NCBI RefSeq assembly: GCF_002196705.1
Contig: NZ_NADJ01000033.1
Span: 248,001 to 312,000, forward strand
Length of the DNA: 64,000 nucleotides
Origin: Desulfosporosinus sp. FKB
GTDB taxonomy: Bacteria > Bacillota > Desulfitobacteriia > Desulfitobacteriales > Desulfitobacteriaceae
Direction: 5' to 3'
Below are positions 44,114 to 54,050 of this stretch, one piece after another (within the stretch, counting starts at the first letter, position 1; each line of letters begins with the position of its first letter). The notes beneath the pieces were generated by a model. That model saw only the letters and a list, made by a program, of their open reading frames with translations, was not told the DNA's origin and made no database searches. A program made the position numbers and the translations under genes.

Positions 44114-44241
44114 ATTCTTCACATAATGATCAAAGAAGCATCACAAGTCTGCTTTACCATTATTATCAGCATGCAGCTAGTTCTATCCATAAGATCTATT
44201 CCTTCTTACAGTACCTCTCCAAGTGAGGGGTATTTCTTTTT
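44114..44241 (+). ncRNA. candidate small RNA unit C
   Basis: Begins with the 33-base element shared with 32975-33007 and ends with ACCTCTC / GAGGGGT and TTTCTTTTT (44213-44241). Confidence 0.4.
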
Positions 44242-44477
44242 AAGTATGCTGCTGTGATGTTTGCAGAGAGGTCACCAATATTAGTGTCATTATAATGTAA
44301 TGGGACGTGAGGTAAGGTGAAACTAATTTTATTTCTTATACTAATTTTCGTTGACTGTGGTATCCTTATCAAGAATTTGCGCTGAATTAGCTTGAGTCAG
44401 AAATAGGTGGTACTATTCTTCTCATTTTAATATGGTCTCGTTCAGTAGTTAGCAGAAAAAATATAGCGGAAAACCCT

Positions 44478-44512
44478 AACACCAACATTTAATTAAGGTT
44501 GGTGTTATTTAT
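44478..44512 (+). terminator. terminator-like hairpin with no gene upstream
   Basis: AACACCAAC / GTTGGTGTT then ATTTATT. It follows unit C by more than 200 bases, so something else may be transcribed here. Confidence 0.6.
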
Positions 44513-45059
44513 TATGATATCCGAATTGCGAAAGGCACTGCCAGAGGGAGGTTCAAACAACCCAATAGCAGGAAAGATCTATTTCTTCATACGAAGATCT
44601 CCGAACGACACGATTCGACTAAGAAATTGTCGAAGGTATGTTATAATTGATGACAAATTTGGAAACTAGAAAAAGATTTTAGTTATAAGATTTGTTCCAT
44701 TTTCTTGCAAACACAAACCTCCTCATGACAACAATTGAAACCAAAAATGGCTGGTTCGAGTAAGATAACTTTACCTAATCCTGCGCTAACATTTTAAGAG
44801 TTGCTCTGTGTACAATGAGAGCTTTGTCTGTGTATAGTACTTTGGTCCTAGGTGATTCACTAAAGTTTTATACAATATTTACCGATGTGAATAGATAGGA
44901 GCTATCCTGAATCGATCAAGTCATATTTAACAATTATTTATACTGATTCCAGCTGTTTCTGGTTATAAAGGAGGTATTCGTTTAGTGTAAAACATCACAA
45001 GTAACTCTATTTAAGAGGAACCCCTTTAATTTTCTTTACGCTAGAAAGGAGAGAAAGCG

Positions 45060-48000
45060 TTGTTTTTAATGAAAGATATATTTAGATCTCGTATGTATAA
45101 TCGTAGGAGAAAATGGATATCCTGTCTGGCTATTTTGATATTGTTAATCTCGATGTTTCCAGCGACAGTTTTAGGAGTTTCTCCCTTTAGCATCACTACG
45201 ACTCCATCGACCGTGACTGAAAGTGATGTAGAATCAATCGGCGGCTTTACGGCTACCTTTACCTTACCAACTGGGATAAAATGGGGAACAAGTATTGATT
45301 CTGTTACTTCGGGCACCATTAATTCCCTGTTGATTCCTAACTTAAAAAATGCCTTTCAATCTTCGTCCGATCAAGATCTATGGAACAAATTAATAAATAA
45401 TGCACCCAATAGTAATTTCACAGTCAGTTCTGACCATACCAGCATCAGCATAGCATTCCCGGCATATACAAATTACGATATTCAACAGGACCAAACGATC
45501 ACCTTTACCCCTCCTGCCTCCCTCTTGGAAGATTCGGCATCATCAAATATACCTGCGTCGAGCACCCTTACTATCACTGCAACTCCTAAAGCTATTCTCG
45601 CAGGTTCACTAATCGAGGGGGCCACCGAGGCAGATATCGTTTCTGGTGGTCGGACACTCAGTATAAAATTGGTCAATTGTCAATGGCCTAGCGATATTGC
45701 TACTAATGCCACTAAACGCATAACGCTTTTTAACGAATTAACTGCAACTGGTAACCAGCCAGAACAATGGAATACTAATGTTCGTAACGCTCTCATCAGT
45801 GCTCCGAATCCAAGCAGTGTTATTAATCGGCTCGATGATCATACAGTCATTATTACTTTGCCTGCAACGCCTTCATATAGTTATACCGGCCCGCAAACAG
45901 TAACATTGTCCGGACTTGACAAATCATTAATTCTAGATATGAGCGGAACGCCGTATGCTTCAGATTTAACCTTTATAGACAAGAATATTTTTACAATTAA
46001 TGGCAACACAGTTGAAATGGTTTCTACCCCAACGTCTTTACAGGAAAATTCAATGAGTGGAGCAATTCTCACACTCATATTGAGCGGTAACTCTTGGGCT
46101 TCAGATTTGCCCTCAGATTACGGAAAAAAATCTGCACTTTTGAACGGTTTTACTGCGGCTTCAGATCAAGCCGCTTGGAATAATATCAAGACTGAAATTT
46201 TAGCTTCTGGTACATTTAGTCTGGCAACAGACAAATCTACAGATGATACTCTTAACATAAAGCTTCCGTCGGGAATTGATACAACTGTTTACAATATATC
46301 GGCTGACCAAACCGTAACTGTTCAAGTACCATCTACGGTACTTACTAACAATATTCCACTTTCAAATCAGTTATCATTTACGATCACCGCCAACCCTGCT
46401 GTTGCTGTCAGCGGAACTTTGACGCAAAAGTGCAATGAATTGGATATTGTTAATGGAGGCAAAACCATCATAGCCACCCTTACAAATGCTACTTGGGACT
46501 CGGATGTAACTATCAGTAAAACTAAGAGGGAAAAACTTATTGATGATCTGTTAAATACATCTTTAACATGGCCTGCCAATGCCCTCGATACCATTAAAGC
46601 AGGGGCAACTTATTCTTTAGATAATCCCCAACAAGTTACTATTACCCTTCCCCCGGTACCTGATTTCAATCTTTCAAGCGAATTAACAATATCACCTTCA
46701 ATCCCATCTAGTGACGTAGCAATTTCAACCTCATCTACATCACTAATTCTTACCTCCGGTGTCCTTGAGTCTATTCCTTCATCATCGTATTTCTCCATTT
46801 CTCCAGTCAGTAATCAGACTGCAACCATTACTGGAACCATAAACTCGGCATCAGAGTCTGATATGGTTACCGGAGGGAAAACTCTGGTAATCACTTTAAG
46901 TAATGATGTCTGGGCTCCCGATATTGTCAGTAATAGCAATAAATTAAAAGCATTAATTGAAAATGGGCTTACGTCAACTACTACCGCTACTGATCCAGCC
47001 AATATTTTATCTTATTTAAGACAAGCCATTGAAAATAATCCTTCTAGTGTTGTCCGAACTGGTGACAAGATATTAACAATTACCCTTCCGCCAATTGCTA
47101 ATTATCACCTCGATCAGGATCAAACTATCAATGTTAACATTCCAAATGGCACCACTGTTTCGGGTGTCCCTTACTATTTTACAACATCGATTGCAACCCC
47201 TATTAACGCCGGTTCAATAACGATCAAAGCTGTCACCGTTACCTTAAGTGGTACAGCAGTAACCGCTCCGCTGGATAGCAAGGCAGTAACTACAGGCGGC
47301 AAGACCATTATCCTTACCCTAAAAAATGCTACTTGGGCATCTGATGTAACGACCGAAGCAAAAGTCGCTAAACTTTTAGATTCTTTTACTTCAACCGGTT
47401 CTAACTGGAGCACAATTAAAGCTGCAATCAAACCTCAAAATATCACACGAAGCAATAGTGCTCTGACTATCAAGCTTCCGCCCATTTCAACTACTTTAAC
47501 GAACTCTGAAACGGTTACGTTTGAAATCAACGGATCCGGTGATCCACTTCCTTTCCCGATGTTGATTAATGAGGCTTTAAGTTCCTCAAAGAATTTAACG
47601 GATACTGTTAATAAACTTCAAATTGGACAGGTAATTAGTTCGTATTCCGTCAATCTGACTACCTCAATTACTTCGGCTACCGACATAGTGTCAGGAGGCC
47701 AGACAATTAAAATTATACTTCTTGGAGGAATACAATGGGATCCAAGTTTGCCCACCACCAGCGCGAAGAAAAGTTCGCTGGTAAAAAGTTTTACTGCTGA
47801 CACTAGTAGTGCAAGTTGGGCATTGGTTCAAGCTGCCCTAACTAGTAATTCTTCGAGCAAATATGTGATTTCCCAAACTTCTTATTCCAACGATACTCTT
47901 ACTATAACGCTACCACCAGTGTCTAGTTACAATATTATTAAAAATCAGACAATCAGCTTGGCAAAGATCCCCAAAACGGTACTCTATCAAGCGACCGCTG

Positions 48001-48629
48001 ATGTTCCTGTTAGTGCGCAAATAGTTATCAATATGCCCTCAACTACTGACCGGGGATACTTAGATTCTCTAATGAAGGATGGAAGCCTTGTAAATTATAT
48101 TAATCAAATACCTTTAACTGATATTTATCTCGACGTACCAACGAAATATATCACCTCTATTGTATATCAACAGGCTACAGTTTCGAATACTGGCACTACT
48201 TCCTCTGGCGGCTCATCGTCGGTTACGGATACAATCAATTCGTTTGATATTTATACGGATCCCCATGTTGATTCCGTAAAAGTTGTAATAAATTCCACAC
48301 CCTACACAAGTAGTACGCCTATTGATAGTACTACTGGACGGAAATTTAATATTGCATTTGCTACAGATAATTCCTCTTCCGCAACAACATCCACAACGAG
48401 TTCCACCTCTTCTTCTACATCCTTTGATATGACTATAACCGCAATGGAGGGCGGCAATGTTGTTCAAACTTGTTATGAAAAAATTAGTAGCCCAAAGACG
48501 TATAGCTTGGCTCCATCGACCGATCTGAGTGGCTATTACAGCTTGTACAGCTTGGTAAATAACTCAAGTCTGTTGTCAAATATTCTAAAATACTATTTAC
48601 CGAGCGATTTAAAGGTTAGGACCCATTAA
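45060..48629 (+). CDS. large secreted protein with seven divergent repeats
   Basis: 1189 residues. Start TTG 45060, eight bases from GGAG; ATG 45069 is the alternative. A signal peptide (RRRKWISCLAILILLISMFPATVLG) is followed by about seven repeats of 130-140 residues. Each has an opening like ITGTxxxATExDIVxGGKTLxITLxNxxWxSDV, then a helix-like KxxxLxxxFTS, SxWxxIKxAI, and closes LTITLPPVxxYNIxxxQTIxxxIP. Ser/Thr-rich and low in Cys. No SLH domain or sorting signal, so cell attachment is not explained. The next gene is also secreted and probably co-transcribed. Function unknown, possibly surface or biofilm matrix. Confidence 0.85.
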   Translation: MFLMKDIFRSRMYNRRRKWISCLAILILLISMFPATVLGVSPFSITTTPSTVTESDVESIGGFTATFTLPTGIKWGTSIDSVTSGTINSLLIPNLKNAFQSSSDQDLWNKLINNAPNSNFTVSSDHTSISIAFPAYTNYDIQQDQTITFTPPASLLEDSASSNIPASSTLTITATPKAILAGSLIEGATEADIVSGGRTLSIKLVNCQWPSDIATNATKRITLFNELTATGNQPEQWNTNVRNALISAPNPSSVINRLDDHTVIITLPATPSYSYTGPQTVTLSGLDKSLILDMSGTPYASDLTFIDKNIFTINGNTVEMVSTPTSLQENSMSGAILTLILSGNSWASDLPSDYGKKSALLNGFTAASDQAAWNNIKTEILASGTFSLATDKSTDDTLNIKLPSGIDTTVYNISADQTVTVQVPSTVLTNNIPLSNQLSFTITANPAVAVSGTLTQKCNELDIVNGGKTIIATLTNATWDSDVTISKTKREKLIDDLLNTSLTWPANALDTIKAGATYSLDNPQQVTITLPPVPDFNLSSELTISPSIPSSDVAISTSSTSLILTSGVLESIPSSSYFSISPVSNQTATITGTINSASESDMVTGGKTLVITLSNDVWAPDIVSNSNKLKALIENGLTSTTTATDPANILSYLRQAIENNPSSVVRTGDKILTITLPPIANYHLDQDQTINVNIPNGTTVSGVPYYFTTSIATPINAGSITIKAVTVTLSGTAVTAPLDSKAVTTGGKTIILTLKNATWASDVTTEAKVAKLLDSFTSTGSNWSTIKAAIKPQNITRSNSALTIKLPPISTTLTNSETVTFEINGSGDPLPFPMLINEALSSSKNLTDTVNKLQIGQVISSYSVNLTTSITSATDIVSGGQTIKIILLGGIQWDPSLPTTSAKKSSLVKSFTADTSSASWALVQAALTSNSSSKYVISQTSYSNDTLTITLPPVSSYNIIKNQTISLAKIPKTVLYQATADVPVSAQIVINMPSTTDRGYLDSLMKDGSLVNYINQIPLTDIYLDVPTKYITSIVYQQATVSNTGTTSSGGSSSVTDTINSFDIYTDPHVDSVKVVINSTPYTSSTPIDSTTGRKFNIAFATDNSSSATTSTTSSTSSSTSFDMTITAMEGGNVVQTCYEKISSPKTYSLAPSTDLSGYYSLYSLVNNSSLLSNILKYYLPSDLKVRTH

Positions 48630-48651
48630 TTTGATAAAGCTGGAGGTGTAT

Positions 48652-49278
48652 ATGGTGAAAAAATACTTTTCTCTTCTTTTAATAATAGTTTCCTTGTTAA
48701 TTTGGGTAGCTCCGGCTCAAGCCGCAACTGTACCGGCAGGGTATACTACTTGGCAAATGCAGACAACTACAGATACCCATAAAGTTTGGACAGTAAAACT
48801 TAGTGCCCCGATGGACAGCGCTGGCGTTAATAAAGCTAATATTTATGTTACCGATGATAACGACAAGCTGGTAAGCACCACCTTAAGTCTCTCCTCTGAC
48901 GGTCTTACGGTTCAAGTTAAACCTGTTTCCGCATACCTTGCGGGGAACAAATATTGGCTTTATATTAACGGAGATATCACTTTCAATGGGGGAAAGCAAC
49001 ACTTAGCTCAGTCTATTGTAATGCCGTTTATGATAACTACAGCGGGCACAGAGATCTATTCTGTATCAGATAGCTATTCGAGTTTGTTTTCGAATTTCTC
49101 TGTGGTTACAGGTCCGGATGTTTTTAGTGTCAAGATCAACTCGACCAATATGATATATCAAGGCAATAATAGCTACAGTGTGGGAATGGTTGGCCTGAAG
49201 CAGGGCAGTAAAGTGACAGTCTATGCATACGATAGCTCAGGGAAACTGCTGCAAAGTCAAGTCTATATTGTTAATTAA
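48652..49278 (+). CDS. secreted Ig-like domain protein
   Basis: About 208 residues from ATG 48652 (GTG 48655 is also possible) after GGAGGTG. Signal peptide KKYFSLLLIIVSLLIWVAPAQA, cleaved after AQA. The first domain (about 30-130) matches an SbsA-type Ig-like fold: TTDTHKVWTVKLSAPMDSAGVNKANIYVTDDNDKLVSTTLSLSSDGLTVQVKP. The second half (about 140-208) is a beta-rich region without known domain. It starts 23 bases after the large repeat protein's stop, so the two are likely one operon, closed by the terminator at 49319. Confidence 0.8.
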   Translation: MVKKYFSLLLIIVSLLIWVAPAQAATVPAGYTTWQMQTTTDTHKVWTVKLSAPMDSAGVNKANIYVTDDNDKLVSTTLSLSSDGLTVQVKPVSAYLAGNKYWLYINGDITFNGGKQHLAQSIVMPFMITTAGTEIYSVSDSYSSLFSNFSVVTGPDVFSVKINSTNMIYQGNNSYSVGMVGLKQGSKVTVYAYDSSGKLLQSQVYIVN

Positions 49279-49318
49279 CTCTTCTCTTACAGAAGACAAC
49301 GTATATTTGATTAATAAT

Positions 49319-49354
49319 AAACAGGCCAGTCGAAAAAAACGACTGGCCTGTTTT
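49319..49354 (+). terminator. terminator of the secreted-protein operon
   Basis: AAACAGGCCAGTCG / CGACTGGCCTGTTT, 14 pairs, then TTTG. Confidence 0.92.
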
Positions 49355-49824
49355 GATTGCTATTGAAGGCGGTGGCTAAAAACAAAGTTTGAAAATGGCG
49401 ATGATAAATTTTGGATCACCAAGATCATGAACTGCTTGCCGCAGAATACAGAGTCAGTGGAATGACTGCAAGGCCTGGTGCAGATTAGGGATTATTAAAA
49501 TACATGCATTACATAATCATAATAGTTAAATTACTAAGCTAAAACCTTTAGAAAATTAAAAGTTTTTAAGGTAAAGAGGCTTTATTTATGAATGACTTTT
49601 GTCTCCTTGAAAGAAAAAATTACTAAATTTATATATACCCACAAAGGCAAAAATTTATAGTATAATATTTTAACTAAAGGTCATTACATTTTAAGTTGTT
49701 GAAATACTAGAGCTTATTATCTTTTTGAGTTGTTGGAATAACTATCATTTTTTATATTGGCTATTGTTTTTGTTCTGGTAAAAGATATTAAATGTAATTA
49801 AACACTAGAAATAGGAAGGGATTA
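49355..49824. other. A/T-rich intergenic region
   Basis: 470 bases; no gene or structure seen that I can support. Confidence 0.4.
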
Positions 49825-50598
49825 ATGAGAAAGTTAAGTATATCTATATTAGTTTTATTCATATTAGCATCAGCAGGTCTGGCACTTAGTTTTCGGCAAA
49901 CAGTGCAGGCATCCCAAAAAAGTGAGACCGCTCCAACTGCTCCAACAGTTACTAAACTTCAGCCCTTGAAAGGCCTAAGTAAGCTGAAAAATGGTACAAT
50001 TAACGCCGTGATTTTGGGAGACTCAATTTCTGTTAGTCAAGGTGCGTCCGATCCATCTACAACGGGGTGGAATTCAGATTTGAATAAATCCTTGTTTGAC
50101 ACCTATGGACACAAAATAGTCTGGGATAATAAAGGTTCGTCAGGAAAGCTTATTGATTATTCCTTAAATAAAGCTAAGGAAATTAGCAGCACCACAGATG
50201 CTGTATTTATTTGCTTAGGGAGAATCGACAGGAATTTTTCAACTCCAGAACAATTTAGTGAAAAATATACAGAGTTAATAACTATTATCAAAGGCCGAGC
50301 TCCTAACGCAGATATATTTTGCATTGTAGAACCACCTATGATTTCTCCGGATGAGTCCAAATTTACCGGAATTAGATCTACAATAATTGATGTCTCTGCT
50401 AAGACAGGGTCATACTTGTTAGATGCCTGGAGCGCATTTCCAAGGGATCATCATAGTTTAAGTGAACTGCTTGAAGACGTTCTTCATCCCAATGATAAGG
50501 GTAATAAGCTAATGTCAGACTTTATTTATAAACGATTAGTAACGGTGATAAACAACGAAGTAAATTCAGCAACTCATGTCCACTCCACAACAACTTAA
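49825..50598 (+). CDS. secreted SGNH/GDSL hydrolase-like protein
   Basis: 257 residues from ATG 49825 after GGAAGGG. N-terminal signal peptide (SISILVLFILASAGLALSF...VQA). SGNH blocks: GDSIS (65-69, nucleophile Ser67), DNKGSSGK (Gly block), and DVLHPND (Asp218, His221). The third block reads GRIDRN in place of the usual GxND, so the block Asn is shifted or lost, which raises doubt about full activity. Probably an extracytoplasmic esterase or lipase-like enzyme acting on cell-wall or lipid acyl groups. Confidence 0.82.
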   Translation: MRKLSISILVLFILASAGLALSFRQTVQASQKSETAPTAPTVTKLQPLKGLSKLKNGTINAVILGDSISVSQGASDPSTTGWNSDLNKSLFDTYGHKIVWDNKGSSGKLIDYSLNKAKEISSTTDAVFICLGRIDRNFSTPEQFSEKYTELITIIKGRAPNADIFCIVEPPMISPDESKFTGIRSTIIDVSAKTGSYLLDAWSAFPRDHHSLSELLEDVLHPNDKGNKLMSDFIYKRLVTVINNEVNSATHVHSTTT

Positions 50599-50604
50599 AC
50601 ACGG

Positions 50605-50641
50605 AAATACTCCCAGCATCAACGTGGGAGTATTTCTTTTT
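50605..50641 (+). terminator. terminator after SGNH gene
   Basis: AAATACTCCCA / TGGGAGTATTT with TCTTTTTG. Confidence 0.88.
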
Positions 50642-50744
50642 GTTATGGTTATTCCTCAAGCCCGAACATAAATTACTATATATGGCATTTAATATAACAG
50701 TAGACAGAATCCCTCGTTGCTACGGACGACTAAGGGGGAAAGAA

Positions 50745-51080
50745 ATGATAGTACGATGGGAACGTGAAGATTTGACGGAACTTATAAAAGAGTTATTGCC
50801 TGCCCATATTGAGCTTGAAACGTTAACAGGAAAACGTATTTATTTTTCGCCAAATTTAGAGAATTCACGTGGGTTTGTTGAGGCACTTTGTTCGATTTTA
50901 ATGACCTTCTTCCTGAATAATAAATATTGTTCTTTAATTCTAATTCAAGAAGACGAAGATTCAAAAGTTGTGCTCAATTTTTTAGGTTTTCTAATAACCT
51001 CACAATCACTTGAACGGGAAATAGTTTTAGGTTATAAAATTCTTCCGGATGATTTCCTTTCACAATATTTAAAGATGTAA
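50745..51080 (+). CDS. hypothetical protein
   Basis: 111 residues from ATG 50745, about four bases after TAAGGGGGAA; the longer start at 50640 runs into the preceding terminator. Soluble: IVRWEREDLTELIKELLPAHIELET, a short hydrophobic region (VEALCSILMTFFLNNKY) and EDEDSKVVLNFLGFLITSQ. No family recognised. Confidence 0.6.
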   Translation: MIVRWEREDLTELIKELLPAHIELETLTGKRIYFSPNLENSRGFVEALCSILMTFFLNNKYCSLILIQEDEDSKVVLNFLGFLITSQSLEREIVLGYKILPDDFLSQYLKM

Positions 51081-51319
51081 GTAGTTGGGGTATTTAATCG
51101 GCGTATATTTACTTCAACTCAACTACTTTAGCTGCGTTCCTAGTAGGATAAATTACAGTTCTAAAAGTTAGATTTATATAACTGCAGTGCAATTCATTGT
51201 GCAATATTATTCAATATTTGACAATATTTTCAAATATTATTATAATATTTCTAATCGAATTGCAATGATTTTTGCACTTACTTAGTAAACTATGAGCTAA
51301 AATAAGGGAGCAAGAAAAC

Positions 51320-51790
51320 ATGGCTGTAAACGAAACGATTTTAACGGCAGAAGGTTTAAAGCAACTTGAAGAAGAGTTAGAACTCTATAAGACTGTGAAA
51401 CGGAAGGAAGTTGCAGGCCGCATAAAACAGGCCATTGATTTTGGGGATATTAGCGAAAATTCAGAGTATGATGATGCCAAGGATGAACAAGCCTTTATTG
51501 AAACAAGGATTATTGCCTTAGAGAAAATGCTTGGTAATGTAAAGGTTATTCACGATGTTAAAGAAACTGACGTTGTAACTCTGGGTGCTAAAGTTCTTTT
51601 GAGAGATGTCGAGTTTGATGATGAAGAAGAATATTACATAGTAGGTTCTGTCGAAGCAGATCCTGATACCAATAAAATTTCTAACGAATCTCCTGTTGGG
51701 AGAGCAGTTCTTGGCAAATCTAAGGGATCTATTGTAAATGTAGCTGCTCCCTCAGGCTTTGTGCAATATAAAATTTTGGAAATTTCCTAA
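51320..51790 (+). CDS. greA: transcription elongation factor GreA
   Basis: 156 residues, the standard length. It rescues backtracked RNA polymerase by stimulating transcript cleavage. The coiled-coil N-terminus has the acidic tip [18 protein letters not shown], and the C-terminal FKBP-like domain ends with [26 protein letters not shown] 51320 follows AAGGGAG. It is not beside lysS or dus as in many Firmicutes, so it may be a second copy. Confidence 0.95.
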   Translation: MAVNETILTAEGLKQLEEELELYKTVKRKEVAGRIKQAIDFGDISENSEYDDAKDEQAFIETRIIALEKMLGNVKVIHDVKETDVVTLGAKVLLRDVEFDDEEEYYIVGSVEADPDTNKISNESPVGRAVLGKSKGSIVNVAAPSGFVQYKILEIS

Positions 51791-52158
51791 GACTTAAAGG
51801 GTCATTAGAGGCTTACAAAATTGATTCGAAACATATTTTTAACTTGGGAGCTTAGTTTTAAGCTCTCATTGTTTTGATAATCGTCTTCTAAGGACTTAGG
51901 GGAAGGTGAAATAATTATTGGAAAACATTGGTTTGACAAGTGTCGAAATGTAGGATAAATTGAGCAATAATAATAAAATTATAAATATTATATCGAATTC
52001 AGTCGAACATATTGTGGATGTAAACGCTGAGATTCAAAATGTTTGAGAGATGGATACAAGGCCTCTAGCGGTTTTTTACTGGCAAACTTTAACAACACAT
52101 CCTAAGAAAATGTAGAGAAGGTTTTTGTTGTTAAGATTATTTAGGGAGGAAATGAAAA
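51791..52158. other. intergenic region
   Basis: 368 bases, no ORF with a ribosome site. The greA terminator-like hairpin GAGCTTA-gttt-TAAGCTC is at 51848-51866. Confidence 0.4.
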
Positions 52159-53217
52159 ATGGCACAAAAGGAAACAATAAGTAATCTGACTCTCTCTCAA
52201 AACGATCTGTCCCAAATAAAAATTTCCGATGTTATTGACCTTGATTTTCTACAACAGTTTCAGGATGACTTTGCAAAGGGATGCGGATTAGCTAGTGTAA
52301 CAGTAGATTTAGAGGGAAATCCGGTTACCAATCCGAGCAGTTATACAAGATTTTGTAGTCATTATACCCATTCAACAGAACGGGGCGATAAAAGGTGTGC
52401 GGAATCCCATAGAAAAGGCGGCGAGGAAGCCGCTCGTTCCGGGAAACCTGTAGTCTACGAATGTCATGCAGGGCTTATAGATTTTGCGGCACCGATTATG
52501 CTTGAAGGGAATCAAATTGGAACCATTTTGGGCGGCCAAGTATTAACCACTGCTCCTGACGAAACTAAATACCGACGTATCGCGGGAGAGATTGGCGTTG
52601 ATCCTGATGGGTACGTTGAATCTGTCCACGAAGTTACACAGTTATCACGTGAAAGGATTGAGGCGGCTGCCAACGTTCTCTTCATCGTAGCCAATACCTT
52701 GTCCAAAGCTGCGTATCAACAGCGAAAATTAAAAGCAACCGCTGCAACACTTAATGATAGTCTTCATCAGATATCTGCGACTATGGAACAATTAGCAGCT
52801 TCATCAACCGTTGTAAATGACAATCAATTAAATCTCAATTCAGAAATCAAGAATGTTAATGCTGTGACAGGGCAAATCAATAATGTCATGGATTTCATTA
52901 AGGAAATTGCCGATGAAACTCGACTGCTCGGTTTGAATGCTGCGATTGAGGCAGCAAGAGCGGGAGAAGCTGGCTTAGGGTTCGGCGTTGTAGCTCAAGA
53001 GATTAGAAAATTATCGGAGGATTCCAAACAAACTGTGGGTAAAATCAAAGAACTCACAACTTCAATCATTGATTCGGTTCATAAAACCGTTGACATGGGG
53101 AATGAAACTACTGCAACCGTAGAACAGCAAGCTGCAGCGATTCAAGAGGTTACTTCTAGTATTGAGGAAATTTCTGCGTTAACCGAACAGCTAAATGCGT
53201 TAGCTTCTGAAATGTAG
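52159..53217 (+). CDS. soluble chemoreceptor with PocR domain
   Basis: 352 residues, no membrane helix, so a cytoplasmic methyl-accepting protein. Residues about 20-190 are a PocR-type sensory domain ([40 protein letters not shown] and [23 protein letters not shown]), a fold that in PocR senses 1,2-propanediol-like ligands. Residues about 200-352 form the signalling hairpin with the conserved tip [39 protein letters not shown]. CheW lies 29 bases downstream, so both likely feed one CheA elsewhere. Confidence 0.9.
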   Translation: MAQKETISNLTLSQNDLSQIKISDVIDLDFLQQFQDDFAKGCGLASVTVDLEGNPVTNPSSYTRFCSHYTHSTERGDKRCAESHRKGGEEAARSGKPVVYECHAGLIDFAAPIMLEGNQIGTILGGQVLTTAPDETKYRRIAGEIGVDPDGYVESVHEVTQLSRERIEAAANVLFIVANTLSKAAYQQRKLKATAATLNDSLHQISATMEQLAASSTVVNDNQLNLNSEIKNVNAVTGQINNVMDFIKEIADETRLLGLNAAIEAARAGEAGLGFGVVAQEIRKLSEDSKQTVGKIKELTTSIIDSVHKTVDMGNETTATVEQQAAAIQEVTSSIEEISALTEQLNALASEM

Positions 53218-53246
53218 AATTTATACTCTGAAAGGGGGAGGACCAA

Positions 53247-53702
53247 ATGGCTATTAACCAGTTGGTGATTTTTGCACTTGATGGTGAAGAATATGGTGTA
53301 GATGTGACAACGGTAAATGGAATTTTACGATCGAGTAAGTTTAAAATACAAACTGTTCCCGGGCTACCTTCTGCAATCGAAGGAATCATCAATTTGCGGG
53401 GCCGAGTTAATTATATTTTTAATCTTCGCAAGAAATTCAATTTAACGCTTAACGAATATCCCGAGGATAGCAAGTTTGTTATGCTGAATCTTAACGGCAC
53501 AATTGCCGGATGTATCGTAGATGAAGTAACGGACATTGTTAAATTCAATGAAGAAGACATTCAGCCAGCACCTGAGTTTGTTTCCCAAAATAATGGTTAT
53601 CTAAAAGGAATCGTAAAAATTGACGACAGAATGGTTATCTTTCTTGATCCTGAAAAGTTGTTGGCAATTGAAGAATATAATTTATTAGAAGTTGCCGATT
53701 AG
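53247..53702 (+). CDS. cheW: chemotaxis coupling protein CheW
   Basis: 151 residues. It links chemoreceptors to CheA. Typical elements: VIFALDGEEYGVDVTTVNGILR, VPGLPSAIEGIINLRGRVNYIFNLRKKF, MLNLNGTIAGCIVDEVTDI. ATG 53247 follows GGGGGAGG. Same transcript as the PocR receptor; a terminator hairpin follows at 53742. Confidence 0.93.
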   Translation: MAINQLVIFALDGEEYGVDVTTVNGILRSSKFKIQTVPGLPSAIEGIINLRGRVNYIFNLRKKFNLTLNEYPEDSKFVMLNLNGTIAGCIVDEVTDIVKFNEEDIQPAPEFVSQNNGYLKGIVKIDDRMVIFLDPEKLLAIEEYNLLEVAD

Positions 53703-53741
53703 AGAGTTTTGACTGCAAGAATATTGTTTATAGTCCAAATG

Positions 53742-53768
53742 GGAGTAGAGTAAATCTACTCCTTAAAA
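53742..53768 (+). terminator. cheW terminator
   Basis: GGAGTAGA-gtaaa-TCTACTCC followed by TTAAAATTT. A near copy sits at 55118-55139. Confidence 0.75.
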
Positions 53769-54050
53769 TTTGGCTAGAAATGAAAGCCAATGGGCTTAAT
53801 TCTTACTTTTTAATTCCATTTCTTAATGAAGGAATATTTGCAGAATCCCGGACAGTCAGCCTCGCGGATCGGTATAAGACCTTCGTGGCACTTGGCTAAT
53901 TAGTCTTTTGTGTTTAAAAAGATATAGGCTTGTTAGAAATTTAGTTAAAAAAGAGGTTTTTTTAACGGGAATCCCGAATATTTGAATTCCATAACATACA
54001 CATTAATTGAAGGATTCCAAACTTCAATAAAAAAATCAGTGGAGTTTTTT

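Larger units (their letters stand above)
43653..45059. other. 1.4-kb gene-poor region with repeats and hairpins
   Basis: No ORF with a ribosome site was found. It holds two C-rich hairpin units related to 33 kb (ending 44081 and 44241), a terminator-like hairpin at 44478-44512 and an AGATCT-containing inverted repeat near 44575. Confidence 0.5.
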
